From assembly GCF_001969445.1 (NCBI RefSeq), contig NZ_CP017297.1, positions 1,674,001 to 1,738,000 of the forward strand: DNA of 64,000 bases. The letters run 5' to 3'. Positions 45,519 to 53,821 of the stretch are shown here, one piece after another. Position 1 is the first letter of the stretch; the number at the start of each line of letters is the position of its first letter. The translations under genes were made by a program, and so were the position numbers. The notes under the pieces were generated by a model. It made no database searches. It had not been told where the DNA came from and worked only from the letters and a program-made list of their open reading frames with translations. Source of the stretch: Brachybacterium sp. P6-10-X1 (GTDB lineage Bacteria; Actinomycetota; Actinomycetes; Actinomycetales; Dermabacteraceae).

Positions 45519-45842
45519 GCGCGCTCCCGGCTGACGACGGCGGCTCTCATGGCGACACGGCCGTGCTCGGCCGCCGCGCGAACCAGCTTCTCCCAGCGGT
45601 GGGCGCACCGCGGACTCGACGCGCCCCGTCACGAGGCCGCCGAGGCGATTCATCAGCATGGTCGAGGCAGTACCGGGGCGAACGTCTCGTCCCTCCGCGG
45701 GTCACACGGTGACGCGGAACTCCACGTGCTCCAGCGCAGATCAGCCTCCGGCCCTGATGCCCCGGATCGGGTCGCACCCCATCGGGACGAGGTACGGACG
45801 ACGAGTCGGCACCGAGCTCGGCCGCGTCGTTAGGCTGAGTGG
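45519..45842. other. 324-bp spacer with a leaderless promoter
   Basis: No recognisable gene. TAGGCT at 45831-45836 is 6 nt before the next ATG. Weak frames on both strands lack family likeness. Confidence 0.45.
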
Positions 45843-46562
45843 ATGGCGACAGTACTCCTCGTGCGGCACGGCCGCACCACGGCCAATGCGACGGGACTGC
45901 TGGCAGGTCGGACCACCGGCGTCATCCTGGACGATCTCGGACGGGACCAGGCGGCGCGGACCGGGGACAGGATCGCGGCCGTGCCCGTGGTCGGGGTCGT
46001 GTCGAGCCCTCTCGAGCGCTGCGCGGAGACCGCCCGGGCGATCGTCGATCGCCAGCAGGTCGCACCGTCCTCGTCGGTCGAACCCGATCTCACGGAGTGC
46101 GACTACGGCCAGTGGCAGGGCCGCCGGCTCAGCGATCTCGCGACCGAGCACCTGTGGCCGATCGTGCAGTCCCAGCCTTCCGCTGTCGTCTTCCCCGGTG
46201 GCGAGTCCATGGCGGGGATGCAGGCCAGGTCGGTGGCAGCGATCCGACGCCACGATGCCGCCGTCGAGGCCGAGCACGGGCCGGAGGCGGTGTGGGTGGC
46301 GGTGAGCCACGGAGACGTCATCAAGTCGATCCTGGCCGACGCGCTCGGCATGCACCTCGACGTCTTCCAGCGGCTCGAGGTGGGGCCAGCCTCCGTGTCG
46401 GCCGTGAGCTATGGCGCGAGCCGGCCGAGGGTCTGGGCGACCAACACGGACGCCGGCGATCTGTCCTGGCTCTCGCACGACATCCGGTCCGGCGATGCAC
46501 CGGTGGGCGGCGGTGCAGGCAAGGCCGGCACGGACAGCCCGACGCCTAGGATCATCACATGA
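45843..46562 (+). CDS. Histidine phosphatase (MSMEG_4193 type)
   Basis: A 239-residue phosphoglycerate-mutase-fold phosphatase: RHGRTTAN (His9), SPLERCAETA, GE-rich acidic block and VSHGD. The gene leads a conserved actinobacterial triad with DUF3090 and SCO1664-type genes, which in many genomes lies beside mshC. The substrate is unknown. It overlaps the next gene by 4 nt. Confidence 0.87.
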   Translation: MATVLLVRHGRTTANATGLLAGRTTGVILDDLGRDQAARTGDRIAAVPVVGVVSSPLERCAETARAIVDRQQVAPSSSVEPDLTECDYGQWQGRRLSDLATEHLWPIVQSQPSAVVFPGGESMAGMQARSVAAIRRHDAAVEAEHGPEAVWVAVSHGDVIKSILADALGMHLDVFQRLEVGPASVSAVSYGASRPRVWATNTDAGDLSWLSHDIRSGDAPVGGGAGKAGTDSPTPRIIT

Positions 46563-47110
46563 CCGACGTGCCTGCACATGTTCATGAGTTCGACTGGCCG
46601 GACCGGGTCGTCATCGGGACGGTCGGGCGTCCGGGGGCCCGGACCTTCTACCTGCAGACGCGCGCAGGGGCGCAGATCGTGAGCATCGCCCTGGAGAAGC
46701 AACAGTCTGCTCTGCTCGCGCAGAAGATCGACGCGATCCTCGACCAGCTCAGCACCGTCGAGGGCAACCGTTACAGCGTTCCCACCGGCACTCCCGTCGA
46801 GCTCGTCGACAACGATCCGCTCGAGACCGTCCAGGAACAGTTCCGCGCCGGAACCATCGGTATCGGCTGGGACCCCTCCAAGGCCCAGGTGATCGTCGAG
46901 GTGCACCCCCTCCCCCTCGACGACGAGGACGTGTTCGGCGGAGGCACTGCGGCGGAGTCCGAGATGCTGCGAGTGCGGATGCCGGTCGGCACTGCCCGTG
47001 CGTTCACCCAGCGCACCCGGGAGATCGTGGACGCCGGGCGTCCCCTGTGCACGCTCTGCGGCTATCCCATCGACCCCGACGGCCATATCTGCACCCTTCC
47101 CGAGAACTGA
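46559..47110 (+). CDS. DUF3090 family protein
   Basis: A 183-residue protein typical of DUF3090 (FYLQTRAGAQIVSIALEKQQ; GIGWDPSKAQVIVE) ending in a likely zinc site CTLCGYPIDPDGHIC. ATG overlaps the phosphatase stop, yet TAGGAT 6 nt before it could also start a leaderless internal transcript. The role is unknown. Confidence 0.9.
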   Translation: MTDVPAHVHEFDWPDRVVIGTVGRPGARTFYLQTRAGAQIVSIALEKQQSALLAQKIDAILDQLSTVEGNRYSVPTGTPVELVDNDPLETVQEQFRAGTIGIGWDPSKAQVIVEVHPLPLDDEDVFGGGTAAESEMLRVRMPVGTARAFTQRTREIVDAGRPLCTLCGYPIDPDGHICTLPEN

Positions 47111-47877
47111 TGACCGCGATGGACCTGGCGACCACCGAGCTGACGCTCACCGGCCGCATCACGACGGCGTCCAACGCGACGTTCCTGGGCAGCATCGGTG
47201 AGGCGGCGGTCGTCTACAAGCCGGTGGCGGGTGAGGCCCCGCTCCGGGACTTCCCCGGCGGCACCCTGGCTCGCCGGGAGATGGCTGCCTACCTGATCTC
47301 TCAGGCCCTCGGCTGGGACGTCGTGCCGCGCACCTGGTTGCGCGACGGCCCGATGGGCGAAGGGATGGTGCAGCTCTGGCAGGAGCAGGACGGCGCCCAG
47401 CGCGCCGTGGACCTGGTCGCGACGGACCTCGTGCCCGCGACGGGCTGGAGGAGCGTTCTCGAGGGGCTCGATCAGAGCGGGCAGAGGATCACCCTCGCCC
47501 ATGAGGACACGACGCCTCTGCGACGCATGGCGATGTTCGACGTGATCGTCAACAACGCCGACCGCAAAGGCGACCACATCCTCGCCATGGCCGACGGACA
47601 TCGCTACGGCGTCGACCACGGGCTCACGTTGCATCGCGACCACAAGCTGCGCACGGTCCTCTGGGGGTGGCTGGGAGACGCTCTGACCGCCGAGGAGCGC
47701 GACGGCATCGACCGTGTCACCGACGGGCTGCACGGTGAACTGGGCCGATGCCTGAAGGAACTGCTCAGCGCCGAAGAGATCGCATCACTCACCGCGCGCT
47801 GCGCCCGGTTGAGCGCGGACGGGCGGTTTCCGGCCCCGCGCGGCGAGATGCCGGCGGTGCCGTGGCCTCTGTTCTGA
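47110..47877 (+). CDS. SCO1664-family kinase-like protein
   Basis: A 255-residue protein of the SCO1664 family, a group with distant PI3/4-kinase/HipA likeness. It has GEAAVVYKPVAGE (possible ATP lysine), MFDVIVNNADRKGDHIL and GVDHGLTLH, resembling catalytic and metal loops. It is coupled to DUF3090 by a TGATG overlap. Its function is not established. Confidence 0.88.
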   Translation: MTAMDLATTELTLTGRITTASNATFLGSIGEAAVVYKPVAGEAPLRDFPGGTLARREMAAYLISQALGWDVVPRTWLRDGPMGEGMVQLWQEQDGAQRAVDLVATDLVPATGWRSVLEGLDQSGQRITLAHEDTTPLRRMAMFDVIVNNADRKGDHILAMADGHRYGVDHGLTLHRDHKLRTVLWGWLGDALTAEERDGIDRVTDGLHGELGRCLKELLSAEEIASLTARCARLSADGRFPAPRGEMPAVPWPLF

Positions 47878-48000
47878 AGGCTGCCGCATGCTCCGATCCG
47901 GCCATCACATGACCGCAGGCTCACTGTCGCCGGGGCCGTCGACAGCATCTCCCGAGAGCTGCATGCCAGGCGATCGCGGGCTCGAGGTGAGGAGGGTGAG

Positions 48001-48660
48001 TCACACGCGCGTCGCCGCCGCGGCCGCACGGACGAGCCAGGCCGGCGAGCGCCCTGGGCGCTGGGGCGGGATGAGCTCGCCCGCCTCACAGCAGGCGACG
48101 AGTCGCCGCGCGCGGCGTTCCCGCGTGGCGGGTTGCTTCGCCGACATGATCCAGTGACGCACGACCTTGCGGTAGCCGGCGCTCGCTGCGGCGAGGAACG
48201 CGACCGACCCGGGTGATGCGTCCACTATCGCCTGCAGCTCCGGCGTGAGGTCCACCTCGGGATTCTCATGCGAGTAGGTGCCCGATCGGTCGACGGAGCG
48301 GCGTTCGAACGCCGCGATGCCGGAGGGGTGCATGCGGCCCTCCGACATGAGTCGCTCGACGTGCTCGATGTTCACGTTCGACCACGTGCTCCGTGGTGCG
48401 CGCGGTGACCAGCGCTGGCGGCGTGAATCGTCGTCGATCCTCTGCGACACCGAGTCGATCCATCCGAAGCACAGCGCCTCGAGCACAGCATCGGCCCAGC
48501 TGAGCCCCCGATCTGCGACATGAGCCAGCCTCAGCTCCATCCACAGTTCGGCTTCGGTGTCGTGGTGGCGCTCGAGCCACGCGCGGAACTCTCCGGCATC
48601 TTGGAAGAAGAGCGCCGGGCGCTCGTTCGTGCCGCTGGGAGATCCGGGGGCGGAGACCAT
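48001..48660 (-). CDS. YdeI/OmpD-associated family protein
   Basis: A 219-residue protein with FRAWLERHHDTEAELWM, ALCFGWIDS and RWSPRAPRSTWSNVNIEHV blocks of the YdeI family. In E. coli the family is linked with peptide/polymyxin resistance; the mechanism is unclear. TAGGGT lies 6 nt before ATG on the minus strand, so the message is likely leaderless. Confidence 0.87.
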   Translation of the reverse strand: MVSAPGSPSGTNERPALFFQDAGEFRAWLERHHDTEAELWMELRLAHVADRGLSWADAVLEALCFGWIDSVSQRIDDDSRRQRWSPRAPRSTWSNVNIEHVERLMSEGRMHPSGIAAFERRSVDRSGTYSHENPEVDLTPELQAIVDASPGSVAFLAAASAGYRKVVRHWIMSAKQPATRERRARRLVACCEAGELIPPQRPGRSPAWLVRAAAAATRV

Positions 48661-48811
48661 GCGCCCACCCTACGAGCCCGCACCGCCCGTCGCGCGAGAA
48701 CTCCGAATGCCTCTCCGACCGCGGCCGCGACCAGCCCGACCGGGGCACGCGAGGCGTCATCCTTGCCGCCCTTCGAGCCCGGGACTCCGGTGCGACGTCG
48801 AGGGAGACAGA

Positions 48812-48842
48812 CGTAACATCTGCATGTTACGGGCGTTACACT
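48812..48842 (+). promoter_or_regulatory. Promoter and dyad of the ChrB-CDF pair
   Basis: CGTAACA (48812-48818) and TGTTACG (48825-48831) flank a 6-base centre just upstream of TACACT (-10, 48837-48842). The dyad would cover the -35 and spacer, suitable for repression. Confidence 0.65.
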
Positions 48843-48848
48843 CATTCG

Positions 48849-49445
48849 ATGGATGATCCATGGCTGCTGGTGAGCGTGTCCACTGCCGGCGCGCCGGACT
48901 CGCTGCGCGTGCACGCGTGGCGCAAGCTGCGATCGCTGGGCGCGCTCTACCTCCAGCAGGGCGCATGCCTGCTCCCTGCGCAGCAATCGGTCGCGCGCGA
49001 GACGCGGCGGCTGGCCGATCGGGTGCACCGGGACGGCGGCGCGATACGCGTGCTGCGGATGGAGTTCGTCGACAACGCGGAGGAGCGGTCGGTGATCGAG
49101 GAGTTCAACGCTGCTCGAGACGCGGAATATGCGGAAGTGCTCGAAAGGATCCCCGGTCTTCACGAGGAGCTCGCCACCGAGAGGGACCGGGGCAATATCA
49201 CCTACGCCGAGGTCGAGGAATCGGAGGCGGATCTGGAACGATTCCGCTCCTGGCTCGGCAAGATCGACGCGCGCGACCACTTCGACGCACCGCTGGGCAG
49301 GGAGACGCGCGAAGCCGTCGACAAGGCGGCTGCTGATCTCGAGGCGTTCGAGGAGTCCGCGCTGCGCGCCGACGCATCGGCCGGCGCAGACGCAGCGCAG
49401 AGCCTCCGCAGCCTGTCAGGCCGTCGAGAGGCGGCCGAATCGTGA
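48849..49445 (+). CDS. ChrB N-terminal-domain protein
   Basis: A 198-residue protein resembling the ChrB N-terminal domain (WLLVSVSTAGAPDSLRVHAWRK..., ALYLQQGACLLP). ChrB acts as a chromate-responsive regulator in some bacteria; the C-terminal half here is a charged coiled-coil-like region. No chromate carrier ChrA follows. It begins 6 nt after a -10 box and overlaps the CDF gene by 4 nt (GTGA), so it may sense a metal and control or assist that carrier. Confidence 0.75.
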   Translation: MDDPWLLVSVSTAGAPDSLRVHAWRKLRSLGALYLQQGACLLPAQQSVARETRRLADRVHRDGGAIRVLRMEFVDNAEERSVIEEFNAARDAEYAEVLERIPGLHEELATERDRGNITYAEVEESEADLERFRSWLGKIDARDHFDAPLGRETREAVDKAAADLEAFEESALRADASAGADAAQSLRSLSGRREAAES

Positions 49446-50095
49446 CCGCACCCGACGAGGGCAAGAAGGCCGCGGACCCGGCCATCACCTTCGACGCGCG
49501 CCGGGTGCGCCGAGCGGTGCTCACGGTCGCTGCGCTGAACTTCGGCTACTTCTTCGTCGAGTTCTTCGTCGCCCTCGGGGCAGGCTCCGTGTCGCTGCTG
49601 GCCGACAGCGTCGATTTCCTCGAGGACACCTCGATCAACCTCTTGATCTTCGTCGCCCTCGGCTGGGCGCTGGCGACGCGGGCCGTCATGGGCAAAGTCA
49701 TGGCCCTGGTGATCCTCGCCCCCGCCGCATTCGCGGCCTGGGAGGCGGTGCAGCGTTTCGCCGCGCCGGAAGCACCTGCGGTGCTGCCCATCGTCCTCGC
49801 CTCCCTCGGGGCGATCGTCGTCAACGGGACGAGTGCCGTGATGATCGCCCGGGTACGGAAGCACGGCGGCTCGCTCGGGCGGGCAGCGTTCCTCTCGGCG
49901 CGCAACGACGTGCTCGTGAACATCGCGATCATCGTCATGGCACTGATCACCGCATGGACGGCGTCAGGCTGGCCCGACCTGATCCTCGGCTGCGTGATCA
50001 TCCTGCTGGCCCTGCACGCCGTGCACGAGGTGTGGGAAGTCAGCGAGGAGGAACGTCTCGCGGCCAAAGCCCTCGCCGGTGAGGCGATGGACTGA
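49442..50095 (+). CDS. CDF-family cation efflux protein, short form
   Basis: A 217-residue membrane protein of six helices with the CDF arrangement (SVSLLADSVDFLEDTSINLL; SARNDVLVNIAIIVMALI). The helix-2 metal site reads DxxxD in place of the zinc-type HxxxD, and the helix-5 site keeps only one Asp. No C-terminal cytoplasmic domain is present. This suggests an atypical metal choice or subunit. It starts with GTG overlapping the ChrB-like gene. Confidence 0.8.
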   Translation: MTAPDEGKKAADPAITFDARRVRRAVLTVAALNFGYFFVEFFVALGAGSVSLLADSVDFLEDTSINLLIFVALGWALATRAVMGKVMALVILAPAAFAAWEAVQRFAAPEAPAVLPIVLASLGAIVVNGTSAVMIARVRKHGGSLGRAAFLSARNDVLVNIAIIVMALITAWTASGWPDLILGCVIILLALHAVHEVWEVSEEERLAAKALAGEAMD

Positions 50096-50154
50096 ACCGG
50101 CCCGATGCCCGATGCCGAAGCGGTGAGCGCCCAGGGCGTGGCCGGCGCGGCGGG

Positions 50155-50553
50155 TCAGCTCGGTGTCGGTCGGAGGTTCTGATTCCGACTGATCGAGGTC
50201 AGCTCGATCGGGTGCGCGGCGGCGAGCTGGAAGAACGCCTCGTCATCGACGACTTCGACACGGAGCTGGTGCCACGCCGGCCCGAGGGCATCCAGGAGGC
50301 ATCGGCTGCGCCGGTCATCCATGATCAGCACGCCCGCAGCAGGGGCGGAGCCACTGGTCGGGTGACGATCGAGTGCTTCCTGTCCTGCATGGAGTCCTTC
50401 GTGGCCACGATGCATCGACGCTGCCGGTCCCGCCTCGGGATGCGCGGAGCCGAGGTGCTCAAGGACCCGGTGACGGCGACCCTCCGTGGCCACGACCTGG
50501 ACCGCCGTCGCACCGGAGGCCGTCGTCACCGTCCTCACGCACGAGGCCGTCAC
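50155..50553 (-). pseudogene. Remnant of an IS1634-type transposase
   Basis: The 132-residue frame begins VRTVTTASGATAVQVV and continues LEHLGSAHPEA, both matching the start of IS1634-family transposases, then LLDALGPAW and FFQLAAAHPIELTS match the next conserved blocks (normally ...LVLARIIEPTS). It stops there; the DDE part is absent, and internal stretches are shortened. It is a decayed fragment. Confidence 0.75.
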
Positions 50554-50580
50554 CCGATCCCGTCGATACTCCCACCGGCC

Positions 50581-51180
50581 CTACGTGGACACCAGCGCTT
50601 CGAGGCCTGCGACGAGAACTGCCTCGGGGCCCTCCTGTCGCGCCGCGTGCAGTGCGGAGTACTGCGGCGCCAGCCGCGCATCCACCGGGGCCTCGCGCTC
50701 GTGACCGGCGATCGGCGCGGTCGTCGCACTCCCGATGACGAAGTTCGACAACGCGTACGCGTCCCCGAGGGGGTCTGGTGAACCGAGTTCGATGAGCAGG
50801 ACACACATGCGTTCGGACAGCTGCAGGTAATTCGGCCCTCTCGGTGCGCGCATGGCGATGACCTGGCACGCCCAGGGATGTCGGACCAGATGCCGGAAGT
50901 ACTCGAGCATCAAGGCGTGCAGCGTCGCCTCGCCTCGTGCCGCCTGCAGCTCGGCGTCCTGCCCGAGCGCGTGGTCCAGCGCGAGGTCCACGAGATCCTC
51001 GCTCGACGAGAGCCGCGAGTACAGGCTGGCGGGCGCCACCTCGAGGCGCTGCGCAACGGCCCTGACCGTGAGAGCGCGCAGACCTCCTTCATCAAGAAGC
51101 TGAGCTGCGGCGTGCGCAGCCTGCGCCACGTCGACTGCTCGCGCACGCCTGACAGGTCTCTGATGGTCCCAATAGCTCAT
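50581..51180 (-). CDS. TetR-family regulator
   Basis: A 199-residue TetR protein with the N-terminal helix-turn-helix (ALTVRAVAQRLEVAPASLYSRL) and a variable ligand domain. AAGGTG is 6 nt before ATG 51180. It is divergent from the GNAT gene, with a near-palindrome between, so it likely represses itself and that gene. Confidence 0.87.
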   Translation of the reverse strand: MSYWDHQRPVRRARAVDVAQAAHAAAQLLDEGGLRALTVRAVAQRLEVAPASLYSRLSSSEDLVDLALDHALGQDAELQAARGEATLHALMLEYFRHLVRHPWACQVIAMRAPRGPNYLQLSERMCVLLIELGSPDPLGDAYALSNFVIGSATTAPIAGHEREAPVDARLAPQYSALHAARQEGPEAVLVAGLEALVST

Positions 51181-51194
51181 GACGCACACCTTAT

Positions 51195-51211
51195 GCGAAC
51201 ACTGTTAGCTT
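51195..51211. promoter_or_regulatory. Near-perfect 15-bp palindrome, TetR-type site
   Basis: GCGAACACTGTTAGC (51195-51209) has AACA/TGTT arms and outer GC pairs with one mismatch. It overlaps TAGCTT (51206-51211), the -10 of the GNAT gene, which ends 7 nt before its ATG. Confidence 0.6.
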
Positions 51212-51218
51212 AGTCGGC

Positions 51219-51992
51219 ATGCTGAATACTTCCTTGCTCCCGATCCGCAACGACCAGGTCGTGCTCAGAGCCATGCACCCCCAGGATGCCAGCGCCTACG
51301 CCGCCGGCACCGATGACGCCGCCGTCCGCGAGCACGGGCACCTGCCCGAGCCGGAGTACACCGAGGACACCGTGCTGGCCCTCATCCGAGGCCCGATCCG
51401 CGACGGCCTGGGTCGAGGCGACCTTGCGGTACTGACGATTGCCGACCCGTCGACGGATGACTTCGTCGGCAGCCTGGTGCTCTTCGGAGCCACCGACACG
51501 TCCATCGAGGTGGGGTTCTGGATACATCCCGACCACCGCGGCGAACACCTCTCCACGGCCGCCCTCGCGCTCGCCACCGAGATCGTTCGACGGAGCGGAT
51601 TCACCAGCGTGACAGCTCGGACCGCCCTGGAGAACGTCGCATCCCAACGGGCGCTCGAACGCTCGGGCTACGAGCGCGGAACATCGCAGCGGGATACCGC
51701 GCCCTCCGGCGAAAGCACGATCCTGATGCACTACCGGCGTCCGATCGATCCGCCCAGCCTGTTCCCGCTCACGACCGATCGCCTCCGGCTGCGCCTGCAT
51801 GAACACCAGGATGCGCAGCCACTCCAGCGCATCTACGGTCGAGAGGACGTCGCCCAGTACTTGCTCGACGAGCCGTGGTCGGAGCCGGACGCTGTTCGCC
51901 ATGTCAGCGAACGCATCGCGCAGGCCGGCCTCGATGACGGTGGCACGAAGCTGGCCCTGGTCATCGAGCGCGAGGGACTGATGCGCAGGTAG
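51219..51992 (+). pseudogene. Tandem-GNAT acetyltransferase, 3' end removed by IS
   Basis: The 257-residue frame has one complete GNAT domain (VVLRAMHPQDASAYA to LERSGYERG, with EVGFWIHPDHRGEHLSTAA as acetyl-CoA loop) and begins a second (TDRLRLRLHEHQDAQPL) that ends after about 70 residues. The last six codons lie in the IS left end. The missing part is not found on the other side of the IS. Residual activity of domain 1 is possible. Confidence 0.8.
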
Positions 51993-52043
51993 GTGTCACG
52001 TGATCTGTGGCGCTGAGGAGCGTTGCAGGGAAGGATGTGCACC

Positions 52044-52352
52044 ATGCCTGCTCCCTACCCCCAGGAGTTCCGGGACGACGTCGTCCGCGTCGCGAGGAAC
52101 CGTGAACCTGGCCAGAAGCTCGCCGTGATCGCGAAGGACTTCGGGATCTCCGAGTCGTGCCTGACGAACTGGATGCGTCAGGCTGATGTCGAAGACGGTG
52201 CCCGGCCCGGGAAAACTCGGGAGGAATCGACCGAGCTGCGCGATCTGCGTCGCCGGAACCGGCTGCTCGAGCAGGAGAACGAGGTCCTGCGCCGCGCGGC
52301 CGCCTACCTGTCCCAGGCGAACCTGCCGGGAAAAGGTTCTACCCGCTCGTGA
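52044..52352 (+). CDS. IS3-family OrfA
   Basis: A 102-residue helix-turn-helix protein (LAVIAKDFGISESCLTNWMR) with a leucine-zipper-like tail (RRRNRLLEQENEVLRRA). AAGGA precedes ATG. GGGAAAA (52328-52334) near its end is a canonical -1 slippery heptamer that would join it to OrfB. Confidence 0.9.
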   Translation: MPAPYPQEFRDDVVRVARNREPGQKLAVIAKDFGISESCLTNWMRQADVEDGARPGKTREESTELRDLRRRNRLLEQENEVLRRAAAYLSQANLPGKGSTRS

Positions 52353-53208
52353 GCGAGCTCGCCGCAGACGGCATTCCCGTCGCGGTGTCCCTGCGGGTCC
52401 TGAAGCTCTCCCGCCAGCCCTACTACCGCTGGTTGCACCAGCAGGTCACTGCAGCTGAGCTGACCGAGGCCTATCGAGCCAATGCCGTGCTGGATGCCCA
52501 TCGCGACGTCCGGAGTTCGGCTACCGCTTCTTGGCCGGCGAAGCCGCAGCAGCAGGCGTAGAGATGTGTGAGCGCACGGCGTGGAGGATCTGCCGGGACA
52601 ACCAATGGTGGTCCGTATTCGGGAAGAAGCGCGGCAAGAATGGAAAGCGGCCCGGTCCACCGGTCCACGATGACCTCGTGAAGCGCGAATTCACCGCCGA
52701 CGACGCCAACGAACTCTGGCTCACCGACATCACCGAGCACTGGACCGACGAGGGGAAGCTCTATCTCTGCGCTATCAAGGACGTCTTCTCCGGCCGGATC
52801 GTGGGCTACTCCATGGACTCCCGAATGAAGGCTCGCCTCGCAGTGAACGCCCTGGGCAACGCGGTATCGCGGCGCCGAGATGCGGCTGGCTGCATCGTGC
52901 ATTCCGACAGAGGTTCGCAGTTCAGAGCAAAGAAATTCGTCCATGCTCTGAACCGCCACCACCTCATCGGCTCGATGGGCCAGGTCGGTGCCGCCGGTGA
53001 CAACGCCGCCATGGAGTCCTTCTTCGTCCTGCTCCAGAAGAACGTCCTGGACCGCAAGCGCTGGCAGACCAGAGAAGAGCTGCGGACCGCGATCATCACC
53101 TGGATCGAACGCACCTACCACCGCCGACGCCGGCAGGCCCGACTGGGTCGATTGACCCCCATCGAGTACGAGACCATCATGAACCCGACCGTCAGTCTGG
53201 CGGCCTAA
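52349..53208 (+). pseudogene. IS3-family OrfB transposase with a one-base frameshift
   Basis: The frame starts as IS3 OrfB (KRFYPLVSELAADG from the -1 shift, then SRQPYYRWL) but ends early near 52560. The downstream frame from about 52510 continues the transposase: LTDITEHWTDEGKLYLCAIKD, VHSDRGSQF and AAMESFF carry the DDE residues. GACGTCCGGAG probably lost one C from GTCCCGG at about 52508-52512. The element is likely unable to move on its own unless this is a sequencing slip. Confidence 0.85.
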
Positions 53209-53286
53209 CCCCAGCTGACACCTGATCGCGCATCAGTCCCGCCCCGTCCACCGCACCGTAAACGGTCGAATCTGGTCTGGGGCGGC

Positions 53287-53724
53287 TTACCCCTGCGGTG
53301 TGGTGGTGCTTGACACGTGCGGCAGCACAAAAGCACCGGTCACGCCAGGGTTGACCGCGACCTCCCATCGGAACCCATCGGGATCGGAGAAGTATCCCGA
53401 GTATCCGCCCCACTCACGGTGACGGCCGGCGCTCACCGGTGCGCCCAGCGCCGCCACCTCGGCCAGCACGGCGTCGACCTCGGCAGGCGCCGCGACGTTG
53501 TGCGCGAGAGTGATGGGCGCCACACCAGATGCTGGTGCTTCACCGACTTCCGCGGTGAAGCCTTCCAAGGACCAAAGCGACAGGATCAGCCGATCAGCAA
53601 TCGGCAGCATGAGGACGTCACCGCCAGTGAAGATCGGCTCCCACCCGAGCCCGTCGACGTAGAAGGTTCGACTTCGGTCCAGGTCGGCAACGGCGAGCGT
53701 GATGAAGCTGAGGCGCTGTTCCAT
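53287..53724 (-). CDS. VOC/glyoxalase-like protein
   Basis: A 145-residue protein with LSFITLAVADLDRSRTFYVD and FSDPDGFRWEVAVNPG, classical VOC ends. Substrate unknown. CAGACT on the minus strand lies 6 nt before ATG, suggesting a leaderless start. It lies 46 nt beyond the right end of the IS. Confidence 0.85.
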   Translation of the reverse strand: MEQRLSFITLAVADLDRSRTFYVDGLGWEPIFTGGDVLMLPIADRLILSLWSLEGFTAEVGEAPASGVAPITLAHNVAAPAEVDAVLAEVAALGAPVSAGRHREWGGYSGYFSDPDGFRWEVAVNPGVTGAFVLPHVSSTTTPQG

Positions 53725-53821
53725 GCTCAGAGTCTGCCACTAGACCTTGCGCGCCCCCGTCTGGCCACTGCGTCATAAACGGTCGTCTGTGGAGCACAGA
53801 AGTGGTTCCTTCCTCAGGTGC

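Larger units (their letters stand above)
51974..53240 (+). mobile_element. IS3-family insertion sequence, ~1.27 kb
   Basis: Imperfect terminal inverted repeats at 51974-51998 and 53216-53240 match at 21 of 25 positions. The inner copy may begin with TG (51979) and end with CA (53235), as usual for IS3. Two overlapping reading frames (orfA, orfB) fit the family. No target duplication was seen at either boundary choice. Confidence 0.85.

Noticed and set aside
43827-45659. 610-codon minus frame antisense to phoD
   Set aside because: Shadow of a gene with a Tat signal and complete metal motifs.
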